Shown: positions 41,774-51,033, numbered from the stretch's first letter. The stretch is 64,000 nucleotides of DNA from JBFISM01 sp041608535 (GCA_041608535.1 JBFISM010000002.1:1-64000); one strand, 5' to 3'. The notes: generated by a model not told the origin, from the sequence alone. Translations and numbers: made by a program.

Positions 41774-43735
41774 ATGCAGCTGACCCAACGGAACCTCGAC
41801 ACGTTCACGACGGTCGTCGACACGATATTGCCGTCGGTGCCCGGTGGCGGACCCGCGTGGACCACGCCGGGTGCGCAGCTCGGTCTCGCCGAACGGCTCC
41901 CTCGGCTGTTCGCCTCATTGCCCCACGACCAGGACCGCAAGGACTTCAAGCAGCTCCTGTGGCTCCTCGACTCGCATATCGGAGGCGCACTGCTGTTTGG
42001 TCGTCCGCAGCGGTTCACCTCGCTGTCGCCATTGGCGAGAGCGGATGCGTATCGCACGATGGAGAGCAGCAGGCTCGGCCTGGTACGAAATGGCGCACGA
42101 GCGCTCAAGACGCTCGTGGCGTATCTGTGGGTCACCACCGAGGATGTCAGCCGTCCCCCGCCGGCATGGCAGCCAATGGGCTATCCCGGTCCGGACGGGC
42201 CACCGCTGCCGCAGCCCAAACCGATCTCGGTCGAGACCGTCGCCACCGACACCGTACTGCGAGCTGATGTTGTCGTCGTGGGGTCCGGTGCCGGTGGCGG
42301 CACGGTGGCCGGCGTGCTCGCCGCGGCCGGCTTGCGGGTCATCGTCGTGGAACGCGGCGGCTATCACAACGAAGGGGACTTCAGCCATCTCGAAGCCGAT
42401 GCCTACCGGTCGATGTATCTCGATGGGGCTCTCGGCACCACGGCTGATGGCGGGATCCTCATGCTGGCGGGTGCCACGCTCGGCGGGGGGACTGTGATCA
42501 ACTACACCACGTCATTTGCGACACCACAGCAGGTGCGGCGGGAGTGGGACGAGGTTGCCGGGTTCCACGGCGTCTTCGAGGATGCTCGCTACCTGGCGTC
42601 GGTGGAAGCCGTGCAGGCGCGCCTCAACGTGAATCGCGACCACGGCTGGCCCTCGTCGCGGGCCCGTTTGATGGAGAAGGCCATGCGCGACCTCGGATGG
42701 CACGTTGACGAGATGCCACGCAACGTCGATGGATGCACCGAGTCGGCGTGCGGCTACTGCACCATGGGTTGTCGGCTCGGTGCGAAGCGCTCGACGCTCA
42801 CGACGTACCTGGAGGATGCCGCTGCCGGGGACACGTCTTTCGTGGTCGGGGCCAATGTACGCGCCGTCGAGATCGAGGATGGTCGCGCCACCGGGCTCGT
42901 CGCCTCCGTCGGTCCGCACACCGTACGAGTACGCGCCCGAGCGGTGGTGCTCGCCGCCGGCGCCCTCAACACCCCGGCGATCCTGCTCCGCAGCGGTATC
43001 GATACTCCGGCCGTCGGCGACTACTTGCGGTTGCACCCGGTGACTGCGGTGTGGGGTCGCTACGACGACGAAGTCGCACCCTGGACCGGCATCCTGCAGA
43101 CGCGTTACACCGACGAGTTCGCCGATCTCGACGGACGGGGCTACGGCTTCAAGTTCGAGACGGCACCGGTGCACCCGCTGTTTCCGGCGGCTTTCATCGG
43201 CTGGGACGACGGGGCGTTGTTCAAACGCGACGTGCTGGGTCTCGGCCACCTCAATGTCGCGGGGATACTGCTCCGCGATCGGGATCACGGTCGAGTGGCC
43301 ATCCGCAAGGACGGTAGCCCGGTGTGGAAGTACTCGATCTCCAAGCGCGATCAGAGCCACATCCGCGAAGGGGTACTACGTGCCGCAGAGTGGCTGGCGG
43401 CGTCGGGAGCCACCGAGGTGATCGCATCCACCATTCGCCCCGTGCGGTGGATCCCGGGAGTGACGTCGCCGGAGGCGTTCGTTGCCGATGTCGATGCCAT
43501 CGGCTACGGCTCGAACCAGACCGGCTACTTCTCATTCCATCAGATGGGCAGCGCCCGAATGGGTGCCGACCCGCTGACCTCGGCTGTCGCCGCCAACAAC
43601 GAGGTGCACGGCACCAAGGATCTCTTCGTCATGGACGGTTCGTGTTTCCCCACGGCGTCTGGCGTCAACCCGATGCTGACGATTGCATCGATTGCGCATC
43701 GGGGAGCAACGCTGCTTGCCGAGCGATTGGCCTGA
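41774..43735 (+). CDS. GMC-family FAD-dependent oxidoreductase, long-chain alcohol oxidase-like
   Basis: A 653-residue protein. An N-terminal helical region (about 1-165) precedes the FAD-binding GMC core: VVVGSGAGGGTVAGVLAA (about 176-193), LAGATLGGGTVINYT, a Cys-rich CTESACGYCTMGC loop, VVLAAGALNTPAILLRS, and the C-terminal YFSFHQMGSARMG with the catalytic His and LFVMDGSCFPTASGVNPM. This layout fits bacterial long-chain fatty alcohol oxidase-like GMC enzymes, so oxidation of a hydrophobic alcohol is likely but unproven. AGGAG lies 6 nt before the ATG at 41774. An in-frame GTG at 41732 has no site. Confidence 0.88.
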   Translation: MQLTQRNLDTFTTVVDTILPSVPGGGPAWTTPGAQLGLAERLPRLFASLPHDQDRKDFKQLLWLLDSHIGGALLFGRPQRFTSLSPLARADAYRTMESSRLGLVRNGARALKTLVAYLWVTTEDVSRPPPAWQPMGYPGPDGPPLPQPKPISVETVATDTVLRADVVVVGSGAGGGTVAGVLAAAGLRVIVVERGGYHNEGDFSHLEADAYRSMYLDGALGTTADGGILMLAGATLGGGTVINYTTSFATPQQVRREWDEVAGFHGVFEDARYLASVEAVQARLNVNRDHGWPSSRARLMEKAMRDLGWHVDEMPRNVDGCTESACGYCTMGCRLGAKRSTLTTYLEDAAAGDTSFVVGANVRAVEIEDGRATGLVASVGPHTVRVRARAVVLAAGALNTPAILLRSGIDTPAVGDYLRLHPVTAVWGRYDDEVAPWTGILQTRYTDEFADLDGRGYGFKFETAPVHPLFPAAFIGWDDGALFKRDVLGLGHLNVAGILLRDRDHGRVAIRKDGSPVWKYSISKRDQSHIREGVLRAAEWLAASGATEVIASTIRPVRWIPGVTSPEAFVADVDAIGYGSNQTGYFSFHQMGSARMGADPLTSAVAANNEVHGTKDLFVMDGSCFPTASGVNPMLTIASIAHRGATLLAERLA

Positions 43736-43752
43736 CACGGCGAGGTAGCAGG

Positions 43753-44421
43753 ATGCGCCAGATGACACAGCTGCTGTGGGCGGATCAGGATCGCCACCCC
43801 GGTGACAGACACCGGCTGTTCACGGCCGTTGGTGCGACGTTTCCGGCGGCGACCGTCTTGTACCCCGGCTCCTTCGTCGATGTTGCGGCCTCGTTCGTGT
43901 TCGACGACGTGACGTATGTCGACAACGACCCGCGAGCCGCCGAGTTCTTCGCCGATGCCGCGGGAGTCGATGAGATCATCGCCACGCATCGCGACTCCGT
44001 CCAGCCGGCGAGTTGGCGGTTCCTCCCGGACGACTACCGCCGCCGGCTCGATGTCGACTTGGAGAGTATCGATCTGCTGGTGTCGTTCTATGCGGGATTC
44101 GTCAGTGAGCACTGCACTGAGTACCTGCGTACCGGCGGGATGTTTTTGGTGAACCCATCCCACGGCGATGCCGCCATGGCGTCGCTCGATCCTCGCTACG
44201 AGCTGGCAGGTGTGGTGACGTCGCGTGCGTGGGACTATGCCGTCTCCACGGAGGGGCTCGAGACGTATCTGATCCCGGTTCGCAACGACGAGATCACCCT
44301 CGACACGATCCGGCGAAGCCGACGCGGCGTGGCCTATACGCGATCGCCATATGCCTATCTCTTTCGGAAACACCGCGCATCCATTTGGGGTGAACCGCCG
44401 ATTTCACACGGAGGTGAATGA
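43753..44421 (+). CDS. hypothetical protein, Rossmann-like, 222 aa
   Basis: I do not recognise a named family. The pattern ATVLYPGSFVDVAASFVFDD then VTYVDNDPRAAEFFAD, and later LLVSFYAGFVSEHCTEYL and GGMFLVNPSHGDAAMASL, alternates strands and helices as in Rossmann-type folds and recalls a divergent SAM-methyltransferase core. The substrate and cofactor cannot be read. GAGG lies about 7 nt before the ATG, 17 nt after the GMC oxidoreductase stop, so it is probably co-transcribed and may act on the same compound. There is no signal peptide. Confidence 0.65.
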   Translation: MRQMTQLLWADQDRHPGDRHRLFTAVGATFPAATVLYPGSFVDVAASFVFDDVTYVDNDPRAAEFFADAAGVDEIIATHRDSVQPASWRFLPDDYRRRLDVDLESIDLLVSFYAGFVSEHCTEYLRTGGMFLVNPSHGDAAMASLDPRYELAGVVTSRAWDYAVSTEGLETYLIPVRNDEITLDTIRRSRRGVAYTRSPYAYLFRKHRASIWGEPPISHGGE

Positions 44422-44576
44422 GCGCACGACGCGGTGCCTCCGGCAGCCGAGAATCGCATGGAAGTGGGCTTGAGGTCCTGCCGTTCATCAATGTTGATGA
44501 TTGACAGCATTGTCTTCGTGCGGTCCAATACTTGCCACACGTGGGGGACACGTGGGGCCATTTTGGGGGAAAACAA

Positions 44577-45737
44577 GTGGTGGGGAATTCTCGTATTTGG
44601 CGTGCTGTGTCACGTCGATCGCAGCAGACGCCTCCGTACCTGCCCGTAACTGGGAGCGACGGTGAACGAGGCGCGTCGCTGATCTTCATCGGCCTCATGC
44701 TCGTGATGCTCATCGGCTTCGGTGCCTTCGTGTTGGACATCGGCCGGGCGTATCTGGCCCGAGCCGAGCTGCAGAACGCCGTCGATTCAGCCGTGATCGC
44801 GGCTGCGAGCGAGCTGCCAGATCCGGTTGCCGTGCTCACCGCCGCCACCGATTACGCCAACGCCAACGACTACGGGTGGGGACCGCTGGTGGATCCTGCA
44901 GATGTCGACATGGGCTTCTGGGAGGCTCCGACGAAGACGTTCTACCCGGGAGTGCCGCCCTTCAACGCCGTGCAGATCACGGGGCGGCGTCATCAGGTCT
45001 CCGGCAACCAGGTGGACACCGTGCTCGCCAGGGTGCTCGGCTTCGACCACTTCGAGATGAGCGCTACTGGTGTAGCGTCTCGCGAGGTGGTGGCAGATGT
45101 GGTGATCGTGCAGGACATCACCGGGTCGTTCGAGGACGAGTTGCCGATCGCCATCGATGCGGACAAGGCGCTCATCGACACGTTTGCCGCCGAGCACGCC
45201 CAGGGAGTCCACCTCGGTGTCGTCACGTTTGCCCGGGAGGCGTATGACATCGCACCGCTCGACTCGCTGCTGAACAACCAGGCATCGGCCAAGGCGGCGC
45301 TCGACGCCGTGGTCGGGTGCTCACCGACCGGCAACTCGCCGGGGGACCCGTGCTACGGCACCGACCAATCGGTGGGTATCGACCTGGCCGTGGACATGCT
45401 CGTGAATGACGGACGCCCGGGCATCGAGGACGTGATCATTCTCGTGTCCGACGGGGTGCCGTGCATCGCCGAGCTTCCCATGCCCGGCAAGATCGATACC
45501 GGAAAGGCGTGGGCGGTTGCTTCGGCGGACGCCGCCGCGGCCGCCGGTGTGAGCATCTTCACCATCACTCTCGATCAGATGTCGACGTCGACGTCGCCGT
45601 GTCTCAGCGCCGACGTGACCTTCAACGAGTCGCTGGCGCGGGGCTTCGGCTGGGGGACAACCACCACTGATCCTTTCCAGCTCGAAGCCCTGCTGGCGTC
45701 CATCGTGGGCGAGATGCCGGTGCATCTGGTGCAGTAA
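44577..45737 (+). CDS. TadG-like protein with von Willebrand A domain
   Basis: 386 residues. An N-terminal TadE/TadG-type membrane helix (RGASLIFIGLMLVMLIGFGA, about 33-52) is followed by the GRAYLARAELQNAVDSAVIA segment typical of Tad pilus assembly proteins. A vWA-like domain starts near residue 174 with the MIDAS-like DITGS and continues to DVIILVSDGVPC. No other tad/flp genes are present, so it is an orphan. It may be an exported adhesive or a pilus-associated protein for a locus elsewhere. The GTG at 44577 has GGGGGAA 6 nt upstream. Confidence 0.82.
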   Translation: MVGNSRIWRAVSRRSQQTPPYLPVTGSDGERGASLIFIGLMLVMLIGFGAFVLDIGRAYLARAELQNAVDSAVIAAASELPDPVAVLTAATDYANANDYGWGPLVDPADVDMGFWEAPTKTFYPGVPPFNAVQITGRRHQVSGNQVDTVLARVLGFDHFEMSATGVASREVVADVVIVQDITGSFEDELPIAIDADKALIDTFAAEHAQGVHLGVVTFAREAYDIAPLDSLLNNQASAKAALDAVVGCSPTGNSPGDPCYGTDQSVGIDLAVDMLVNDGRPGIEDVIILVSDGVPCIAELPMPGKIDTGKAWAVASADAAAAAGVSIFTITLDQMSTSTSPCLSADVTFNESLARGFGWGTTTTDPFQLEALLASIVGEMPVHLVQ

Positions 45738-45781
45738 CCCGGTGCGCCGGCATCGACGGGCCGGTTTCGAAGCTTCGCAGG

Positions 45782-46897
45782 TCAGGTCCTCGGTCCGAGC
45801 GGGGCAGCCATCTCAGCAGGGTCCCGGCCTGCGATCCTGTCACGTGCTTCTTCTGGCATCTTCCACTGCTTGTTGGTGCGCCACAGGAGATAGGACGCGG
45901 CTCCCAGCGGGATGGGGAGCAGGTAGGTGACCCCGCGAAAGACCAAGATCGCAGCCACCACCTGCGCCGAGCTCGCGGCATCGAGACCGAGGGTGAGCAC
46001 TGCCGCATAACCGAGTTCGACGACACCCACCCCACCGGGTGTGATCGGTAGCGCAGAGATGAGTCTGACGAAGGCGAACGCAGCGAGGACGGTCACCCAC
46101 GACAGCTCGTCATCGCCGACCCCGACGTGGCGCAGGGCCACGAGCAGTACCAGATAGAGCGACGCGTGACTCAGCAACGTGGCGGAAGTCAGGGCGATCC
46201 AACGGGCGCCGAGCAAACCGGCAGCATCGCGACGGAAGCCCACGGTGCGCTCCCCCCAGTCACCGAGCGCCGGCCTGCGGAACCAACCCCGAAGCCGATC
46301 GATGGCACGTCCCACCGTTCGCCCGATGGCGAACGCCAGTCGCTCGCTGCGGAGCAGCAACACCAAAGCGAGGGCGGCGCCGGCGAGCACGCCGAGACCG
46401 ACTATCGCTGACGTGATCCGGGCCGGGGTGACGTCGCCCTCCAAGGCCAGCAGAGCCAGAGCGAACACCGGCATACCGAGCTTCACGAAGTTGTTCCAGA
46501 TCCCGGTGATGAGCGCAGAGCGGCCGATATCGGTCACCCGGAAGCCCCACGAGGTCAGCATGGCAACGGTGACACCGACACCGATGGCGCCTCCGGCGGG
46601 AAGCGTGTTGGACACCGCTGTCGACGCCTGGTTCACCACCGCGGCCTCACGTAAGCGCAAGCCGGGGAGGGCGGCGACGAGCACGAACCAGTATGTCGCC
46701 AGGTTCCACAACCCCACGAGCACGAGGGAGCCGATCTCGAGGCCGGTCATCTGGCCGATCGTGGAGAAGACGTCGCCGTAGTCGGCGATCTGCGGCATGA
46801 TTCCGGCAAAGATCCCGACCACGACGGCCGTGGAGACGACTCCCTGCAGTATCCGTTTCCATCGCGCCCCAGGCTCCCCCGAACCTGCGTGAGTCAT
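45782..46897 (-). CDS. UPF0104/LPG-synthase-TM-family polytopic membrane protein
   Basis: A 371-residue membrane protein with about eight helices. NTLPAGGAIGVGVTVAML, the VVELGYAAVLTLGL loop and RLISALPITPGGVGVVE match the flippase-like UPF0104 family (the membrane half of MprF-type proteins). Such proteins are linked to moving lipids or lipid-linked sugars across the membrane. It is the last gene of an envelope operon. Its ATG overlaps the lipoprotein gene's stop by 4 nt. Context with PAP2 proteins favours a role in lipid-carrier or phospholipid handling. Confidence 0.85.
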   Translation of the reverse strand: MTHAGSGEPGARWKRILQGVVSTAVVVGIFAGIMPQIADYGDVFSTIGQMTGLEIGSLVLVGLWNLATYWFVLVAALPGLRLREAAVVNQASTAVSNTLPAGGAIGVGVTVAMLTSWGFRVTDIGRSALITGIWNNFVKLGMPVFALALLALEGDVTPARITSAIVGLGVLAGAALALVLLLRSERLAFAIGRTVGRAIDRLRGWFRRPALGDWGERTVGFRRDAAGLLGARWIALTSATLLSHASLYLVLLVALRHVGVGDDELSWVTVLAAFAFVRLISALPITPGGVGVVELGYAAVLTLGLDAASSAQVVAAILVFRGVTYLLPIPLGAASYLLWRTNKQWKMPEEARDRIAGRDPAEMAAPLGPRT

Positions 46898-47733
46898 GGC
46901 AACTCGAACCCGGCGTCGCGGAATTCCGCACGCAGCGGTTCGACGGCCACCAGCCCGAGAGCATTTCGCACGTCGGATTCGATCGTGGCCACACCGGCGC
47001 CGGAGGCGGCGAAGTCGTAAACCGCGCACCCGCCATCGAATACGTACATCCACTGCCCCGTGTAGGTGGGTGGTGACGTGACGTCCTCGATCTCGTCGAC
47101 CGCATCGTCCACCGACAGCAGCTGTTGCTCGAAGTCTTCACCGGCGAGATACATTCCGAGGGTGCGCTCCTCGGCGTTGCGGAGATCGACGGTGATGACG
47201 TGGGCGCCGTCACGGCGTGCGGCGGCGATCCGCTCGACGGTGCTCCTGACCGAAGCGTCCACCTCGACGTCGAGCGTCCGGCCGGCCACCACCAGGGTGG
47301 CGAGTTCGGCGACGATCTCCACGGCTCTCGCAGCCGTCGCTTCCGCCTGGCCTTCGGGAACGACGACGACCTGGACGGAGGTGGACTCGGCGACGTCCCT
47401 GAAGAGGATCGCCCCGGGCTCGTCACTGGGTGATCTCGGAAGGTGACCGGGATCACAACGGGAGACCATTTCCACGGTGAGGAACGGATACCCGAGCCGG
47501 TCGGAATCGATCTCGAACGATGCGCCGCGGCTGTTCGCCTCCATGTCGCGGTACTGCCACTCCGGGTGGAGCGATTCCACGCACGGGACGAACTCGGCAC
47601 CCGGCACCGACTGGATCTCCAGGATCAAGGTGGCGCCTGGGTCGTCACAGGCAGGCACGGTGCGCCCCAGCTCCGCGCTGCACCCCGCAACGATCATGGC
47701 GAGTGAGGCCGTGAGCACACCGAGCCGTTTCAC
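46894..47733 (-). CDS. lipoprotein of unknown function
   Basis: A 279-residue exported lipoprotein. The signal peptide (about 1-18) ends in a lipobox, IVAGC, followed by SAELG, so the mature protein starts at Cys19 and is anchored to the outer face of the membrane. The mature part is mixed alpha/beta with Cys residues near the start and one toward the end (GGCAVYDFAA). No family is recognised. The GTG start overlaps the kinase fusion's TGA as GTGA, and its stop overlaps the UPF0104 start by 4 nt, placing it firmly in the operon. Confidence 0.78.
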   Translation of the reverse strand: MKRLGVLTASLAMIVAGCSAELGRTVPACDDPGATLILEIQSVPGAEFVPCVESLHPEWQYRDMEANSRGASFEIDSDRLGYPFLTVEMVSRCDPGHLPRSPSDEPGAILFRDVAESTSVQVVVVPEGQAEATAARAVEIVAELATLVVAGRTLDVEVDASVRSTVERIAAARRDGAHVITVDLRNAEERTLGMYLAGEDFEQQLLSVDDAVDEIEDVTSPPTYTGQWMYVFDGGCAVYDFAASGAGVATIESDVRNALGLVAVEPLRAEFRDAGFELP

Positions 47734-49487
47734 AGCACACCCGACTCGATGTTGGTCACGATCAGATCGAGCAGCGCAAGCGCACCGATCACCGCGGCGA
47801 TCGTGAGACCAACACGGCGCAGTGTCCACCGCTGGATACTGATGTTCTCGCGGTGAGGCGAGAGATCGCGGAAGCGGGCGACGAGGTCGATCCCTTCGGT
47901 GCGGCGCAGCGTTGCCAGTGCGGTGCGGGATTGTGTGGGTATGGTCACGCCTTTGGTTGCAGCGAACGCCTCGGCGATGTCGTCGGCAGAGAAGTAGTGC
48001 AGGGCTCGCTGGTAGACGTACTCCGGCGAGCTACGCAGCGCCAGGATGATCATCATGTTGGCCAGGTCGACCGCCTGACGCCACGGCGAGGGTCGGATGG
48101 TGGCGAAGGCGGGGTCGATGAGGACCACCCGGCCGTCCTGCACCATGACGTTGGCAGGTTTGATGTCGCGGTGCGCCATGCCGGCGTCCCACAACTTGCG
48201 AACGATCTCCAGTGCTTCATCGATGATGGCGTCGGTCATCTCCACCTCGCTCATCTCCTCGGCGCCCTCGAGGAACTCGGTCACGATGGCGTACTCCCGA
48301 GCGGGGGTGATCTCCACGAAGCCAAAGGTGCGCGGCGACGGGAGGCCGGCGTTCTCCAGCTTGAGCAGGATGTAGTCCTCGTACTCGACGAGCTGGCGCA
48401 CCGAGGAGAAGCGAGCTTCGTCTTCCAGTGGTCCGTACAGGATGGTCCGTGCGATCTTGTACCAGCGGTCGGCTCGCAGATGACTTCGGGCATACAGCTT
48501 GGCGAACACGTACGGAGCCTCCTCGCCGGCGCACTTGATCCGCAGCGGCGTCGAGCCACCCGATCCAGCGAGGCCATGGGGCTCGATCGTCTCGACGACC
48601 AAACCGAGCTGGTCTCGCAGAGCCGTGGTGAGGGCTTGGGCCCGGCGTCCGGTCACGTCGAGGTGGGCCGTTCGCCCACGCCGGTAGCTCACCGGGAACA
48701 TGTCCTCTGGAACGAAGATCCGAAACACGAGCACCCCGACGGCAGGTGCGAACAACGCGCCGACCACGACATCGGTCGGATGGTCGGTACCCAAATAGAC
48801 CAGCGACGTCGCGTGCAGCATCACGATCGCCGCCGCGACCGCAAAGAAGACACTGCGGACGCGGCCCTTGGGCACCAGCGCCAGCCCCATCACGACGAGA
48901 GTCACCGCAACGACTGCGACCGGCCGTGACGGATGGCTGTATCCGGACCACTCGCCGATGATCTCGACAAAGGGCCTCGGCCGTCCCAGCTGCTCGGCCA
49001 GAGCTCTCACTACCGCATCGACGACGACGAAAGCGGTGAGCGCACCGAACACGAACCGCCACCGGCGGAACGCGATGAGGATCAGCAGCGTGGCCCAGCG
49101 GAGAGGACGGATCGCCCAGAACGAGCCGAGGGCATGGATTGCCTCCATGGTGACGGTGGCGCTGTCGCTGCGAAGAGCCGCCAACCAGCGGAGGATGGCG
49201 TGGTCGACCCGGAACCAGAAGTCGGTCGTGGCGGGGAATGTGAAGAGCGATGCCCAGACGAGCACCACGACGACGGCAGTACCGAGCCAGATCTTGCCAC
49301 TGAGGTGGAGCTCCCTCGGGAGCGGGGGTTTCTCGCCGGAGGGCCGTCGCCGCCGACCGGCCACGGTGATCCCGGCGAGTCGGAGCTGCCGCTGCTCTCC
49401 GATGCCGCTCAGATCGCTGCGCAACGGCGGAGGTCCATCGCCACCGGTATGGGGCCGCTGCGTGACGCTCTGCCGATGTCCGGTCAT
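47730..49487 (-). CDS. PAP2-like membrane domain fused to a protein-kinase-like domain
   Basis: 585 residues. A cytoplasmic N-terminus (about 1-65) is followed by a PAP2-type membrane domain (about 68-270). Motif 1 is present (GRPRPF), but motif 2 reads HPSRPV instead of PSGH, and motif 3 reads SLVYLGTDHPTD, keeping its His/Asp but losing the Arg. The kinase-like region (about 320-530) has the ATP-binding Lys in VFAKLY, the catalytic HRDIKPANV loop (His439, Asp441) and IDPAFA with metal Asp458. One more helix follows near the C-terminus. The kinase thus looks active and the phosphatase degenerate. GGAG lies 6 nt before the ATG. It overlaps the lipoprotein gene (GTGA). Confidence 0.85.
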   Translation of the reverse strand: MTGHRQSVTQRPHTGGDGPPPLRSDLSGIGEQRQLRLAGITVAGRRRRPSGEKPPLPRELHLSGKIWLGTAVVVVLVWASLFTFPATTDFWFRVDHAILRWLAALRSDSATVTMEAIHALGSFWAIRPLRWATLLILIAFRRWRFVFGALTAFVVVDAVVRALAEQLGRPRPFVEIIGEWSGYSHPSRPVAVVAVTLVVMGLALVPKGRVRSVFFAVAAAIVMLHATSLVYLGTDHPTDVVVGALFAPAVGVLVFRIFVPEDMFPVSYRRGRTAHLDVTGRRAQALTTALRDQLGLVVETIEPHGLAGSGGSTPLRIKCAGEEAPYVFAKLYARSHLRADRWYKIARTILYGPLEDEARFSSVRQLVEYEDYILLKLENAGLPSPRTFGFVEITPAREYAIVTEFLEGAEEMSEVEMTDAIIDEALEIVRKLWDAGMAHRDIKPANVMVQDGRVVLIDPAFATIRPSPWRQAVDLANMMIILALRSSPEYVYQRALHYFSADDIAEAFAATKGVTIPTQSRTALATLRRTEGIDLVARFRDLSPHRENISIQRWTLRRVGLTIAAVIGALALLDLIVTNIESGVL

Positions 49488-49553
49488 CCATGCTCCGCAA
49501 GGGTCTTTTGGTCAAGTGTGCCAAACAGGGAGCCTGATTGATACGGCCAAACG

Positions 49554-50282
49554 TCAGCGGACCGGGGACAATCCGCCCCGGAGGCGTTCGCGCCGCTCGT
49601 CGATGCGGTGGATGACGGCGGCGGCTGCAATGGCGATCGCGGCGCCGAGCGCCGCCCCGGCGAGAACGTCCGAGAACCAATGCGCCCGCAGATAGACCCG
49701 GCTCAGGGCCATCGTCACCGCAACGGCCGCGGCCAGCATCTCGAGGTTGCGGCGCTGCGGTCCGGGTTTGACGAGCACGATGACGAGGCTCACCGCCACC
49801 GTTGCGCCGGCCACGGAGTGGCCCGACGGGAAGGAGAAGCCCGACGTCGCCACTAGTCCCTGGGGTGGCCGCATCCGCTCGTACAGGATCTTCAGAGGAC
49901 CAATCGACAGTTGCGAGACGATCATGGCGGTCACCCAGGCGGCGAGTGCCCCGTAGCGACGCAACCAGATCAGCCACCCGCTGACGCCGACCATGAGCGG
50001 CGCCGTGACCCATGCGCTGCCGATGAAGTCGAGCACCCGCGCCAGCAGCACGGCAGGCGTCCACTCCGCAGCCAGTACGGCGTCAAAGACCACCTCGTCG
50101 ACACGGTCGACGACCTGCCGCAAGGGCCCAACGGCGACTGCGACGAACAGCAGGGCCGCCATGACCCACAACACGCGGGCAATCCGCCATGCCGTGGGAT
50201 GGTCGTGCAGGATCGGCTCGCTGAGGAACCCTCCCTCGCGCCGGGATGGTGGATGACTCTTGGGCATGTCGTTGGTAGACAC
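49554..50282 (-). CDS. PAP2-family membrane phosphatase
   Basis: A 242-residue membrane protein with six helices and all three PAP2 signatures: KILYERMRPP, FSFPSGHSV and SRVYLRAHWFSD. It would dephosphorylate an isoprenoid or lipid phosphate, such as undecaprenyl pyrophosphate or phosphatidic acid. It lies 66 nt upstream of the PAP2-like/kinase fusion on the same strand and supplies the intact active site that the fusion lacks. Start choice is weak. GTG at 50282 and ATG at 50267 are in frame, and neither has a clear ribosome-binding site. Confidence 0.88.
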   Translation of the reverse strand: MSTNDMPKSHPPSRREGGFLSEPILHDHPTAWRIARVLWVMAALLFVAVAVGPLRQVVDRVDEVVFDAVLAAEWTPAVLLARVLDFIGSAWVTAPLMVGVSGWLIWLRRYGALAAWVTAMIVSQLSIGPLKILYERMRPPQGLVATSGFSFPSGHSVAGATVAVSLVIVLVKPGPQRRNLEMLAAAVAVTMALSRVYLRAHWFSDVLAGAALGAAIAIAAAAVIHRIDERRERLRGGLSPVR

Positions 50283-50445
50283 TAGATCTCATCGAACGCC
50301 ACGGATTCTGCCTGAGTCCGACATCCGAGGACCGATGGCACGACCAAGGCGCGCTGGTGGCCGGATTGAGTGTCCTGGTGCGCACGCACCGACGGGGTGC
50401 CGGACGACCGGCACCCCCCGTCTGCAGCTGTTCGCCTGATGTGCG

Positions 50446-51033
50446 TCAGCGTCCGACGTTGTCGAGATCGAAGCTGAAGCTGGCATCGATGCCGTCGGAG
50501 GTGTTGTGACCGAGCGTGATCTGCGTCACATCGCCTCGCACCGACGAGTACTTGCCGGTGCCGCCCACCACAGCGCGAACCGCAGGTCCGGCCAGTTGCG
50601 GCGTCTCGAAGCCCTGGGTGACGATCGTGTGCCCGCCCACCGTGTCAGAGGTGAATTCGAAGATCTGGGCAGTGACCACCCAGGCTCCCTCCTCGGTGTG
50701 CCCCCCATCGCCGACGAAGTAGCCGTAGCACGTCCATGTGCCCACGACATTGGCCGGAAACTCCGGCGAGCCGTCCGGGTTGATCCCGTCGGTGCCGGTG
50801 AGCGTTCCCGCTTCGTAGATGTAGCCCTGGGTCACGAAAGCGTTCCCATAGGCGGGAAGACCGTCGTCGAACACCGGATCTTCGTCCCACACGAAGTCGA
50901 AGCCGTTCTCGGCGACATCGACGCGCAACGTGGTCGACCGGTCCGGTCCGGCGAGCGCGATCCCGGCGATGGCCAGGACCACCGTCGTGGCGATCAGCGC
51001 CAGCAGTAGAGATCGGGTACGTGAGGTTCGCAT
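50446..51033 (-). CDS. secreted allene-oxide-cyclase-like barrel protein
   Basis: A 195-residue protein with a signal peptide (about 1-29, hydrophobic and ending AGIALAGP). The mature part resembles AOC/dirigent-type eight-stranded barrels: AFVTQGYIYEAGTLTGTDG, a VGTWTCYGYFVGDGG strand, TIVTQGFETP and the conserved VVGGTGKYSSVRGDVTQ. Bacterial members are secreted, and their function is unknown. GAGGAGGGA lies about 6 nt before the ATG. It stands alone, divergent from the BMP transporter. Confidence 0.75.
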   Translation of the reverse strand: MRTSRTRSLLLALIATTVVLAIAGIALAGPDRSTTLRVDVAENGFDFVWDEDPVFDDGLPAYGNAFVTQGYIYEAGTLTGTDGINPDGSPEFPANVVGTWTCYGYFVGDGGHTEEGAWVVTAQIFEFTSDTVGGHTIVTQGFETPQLAGPAVRAVVGGTGKYSSVRGDVTQITLGHNTSDGIDASFSFDLDNVGR

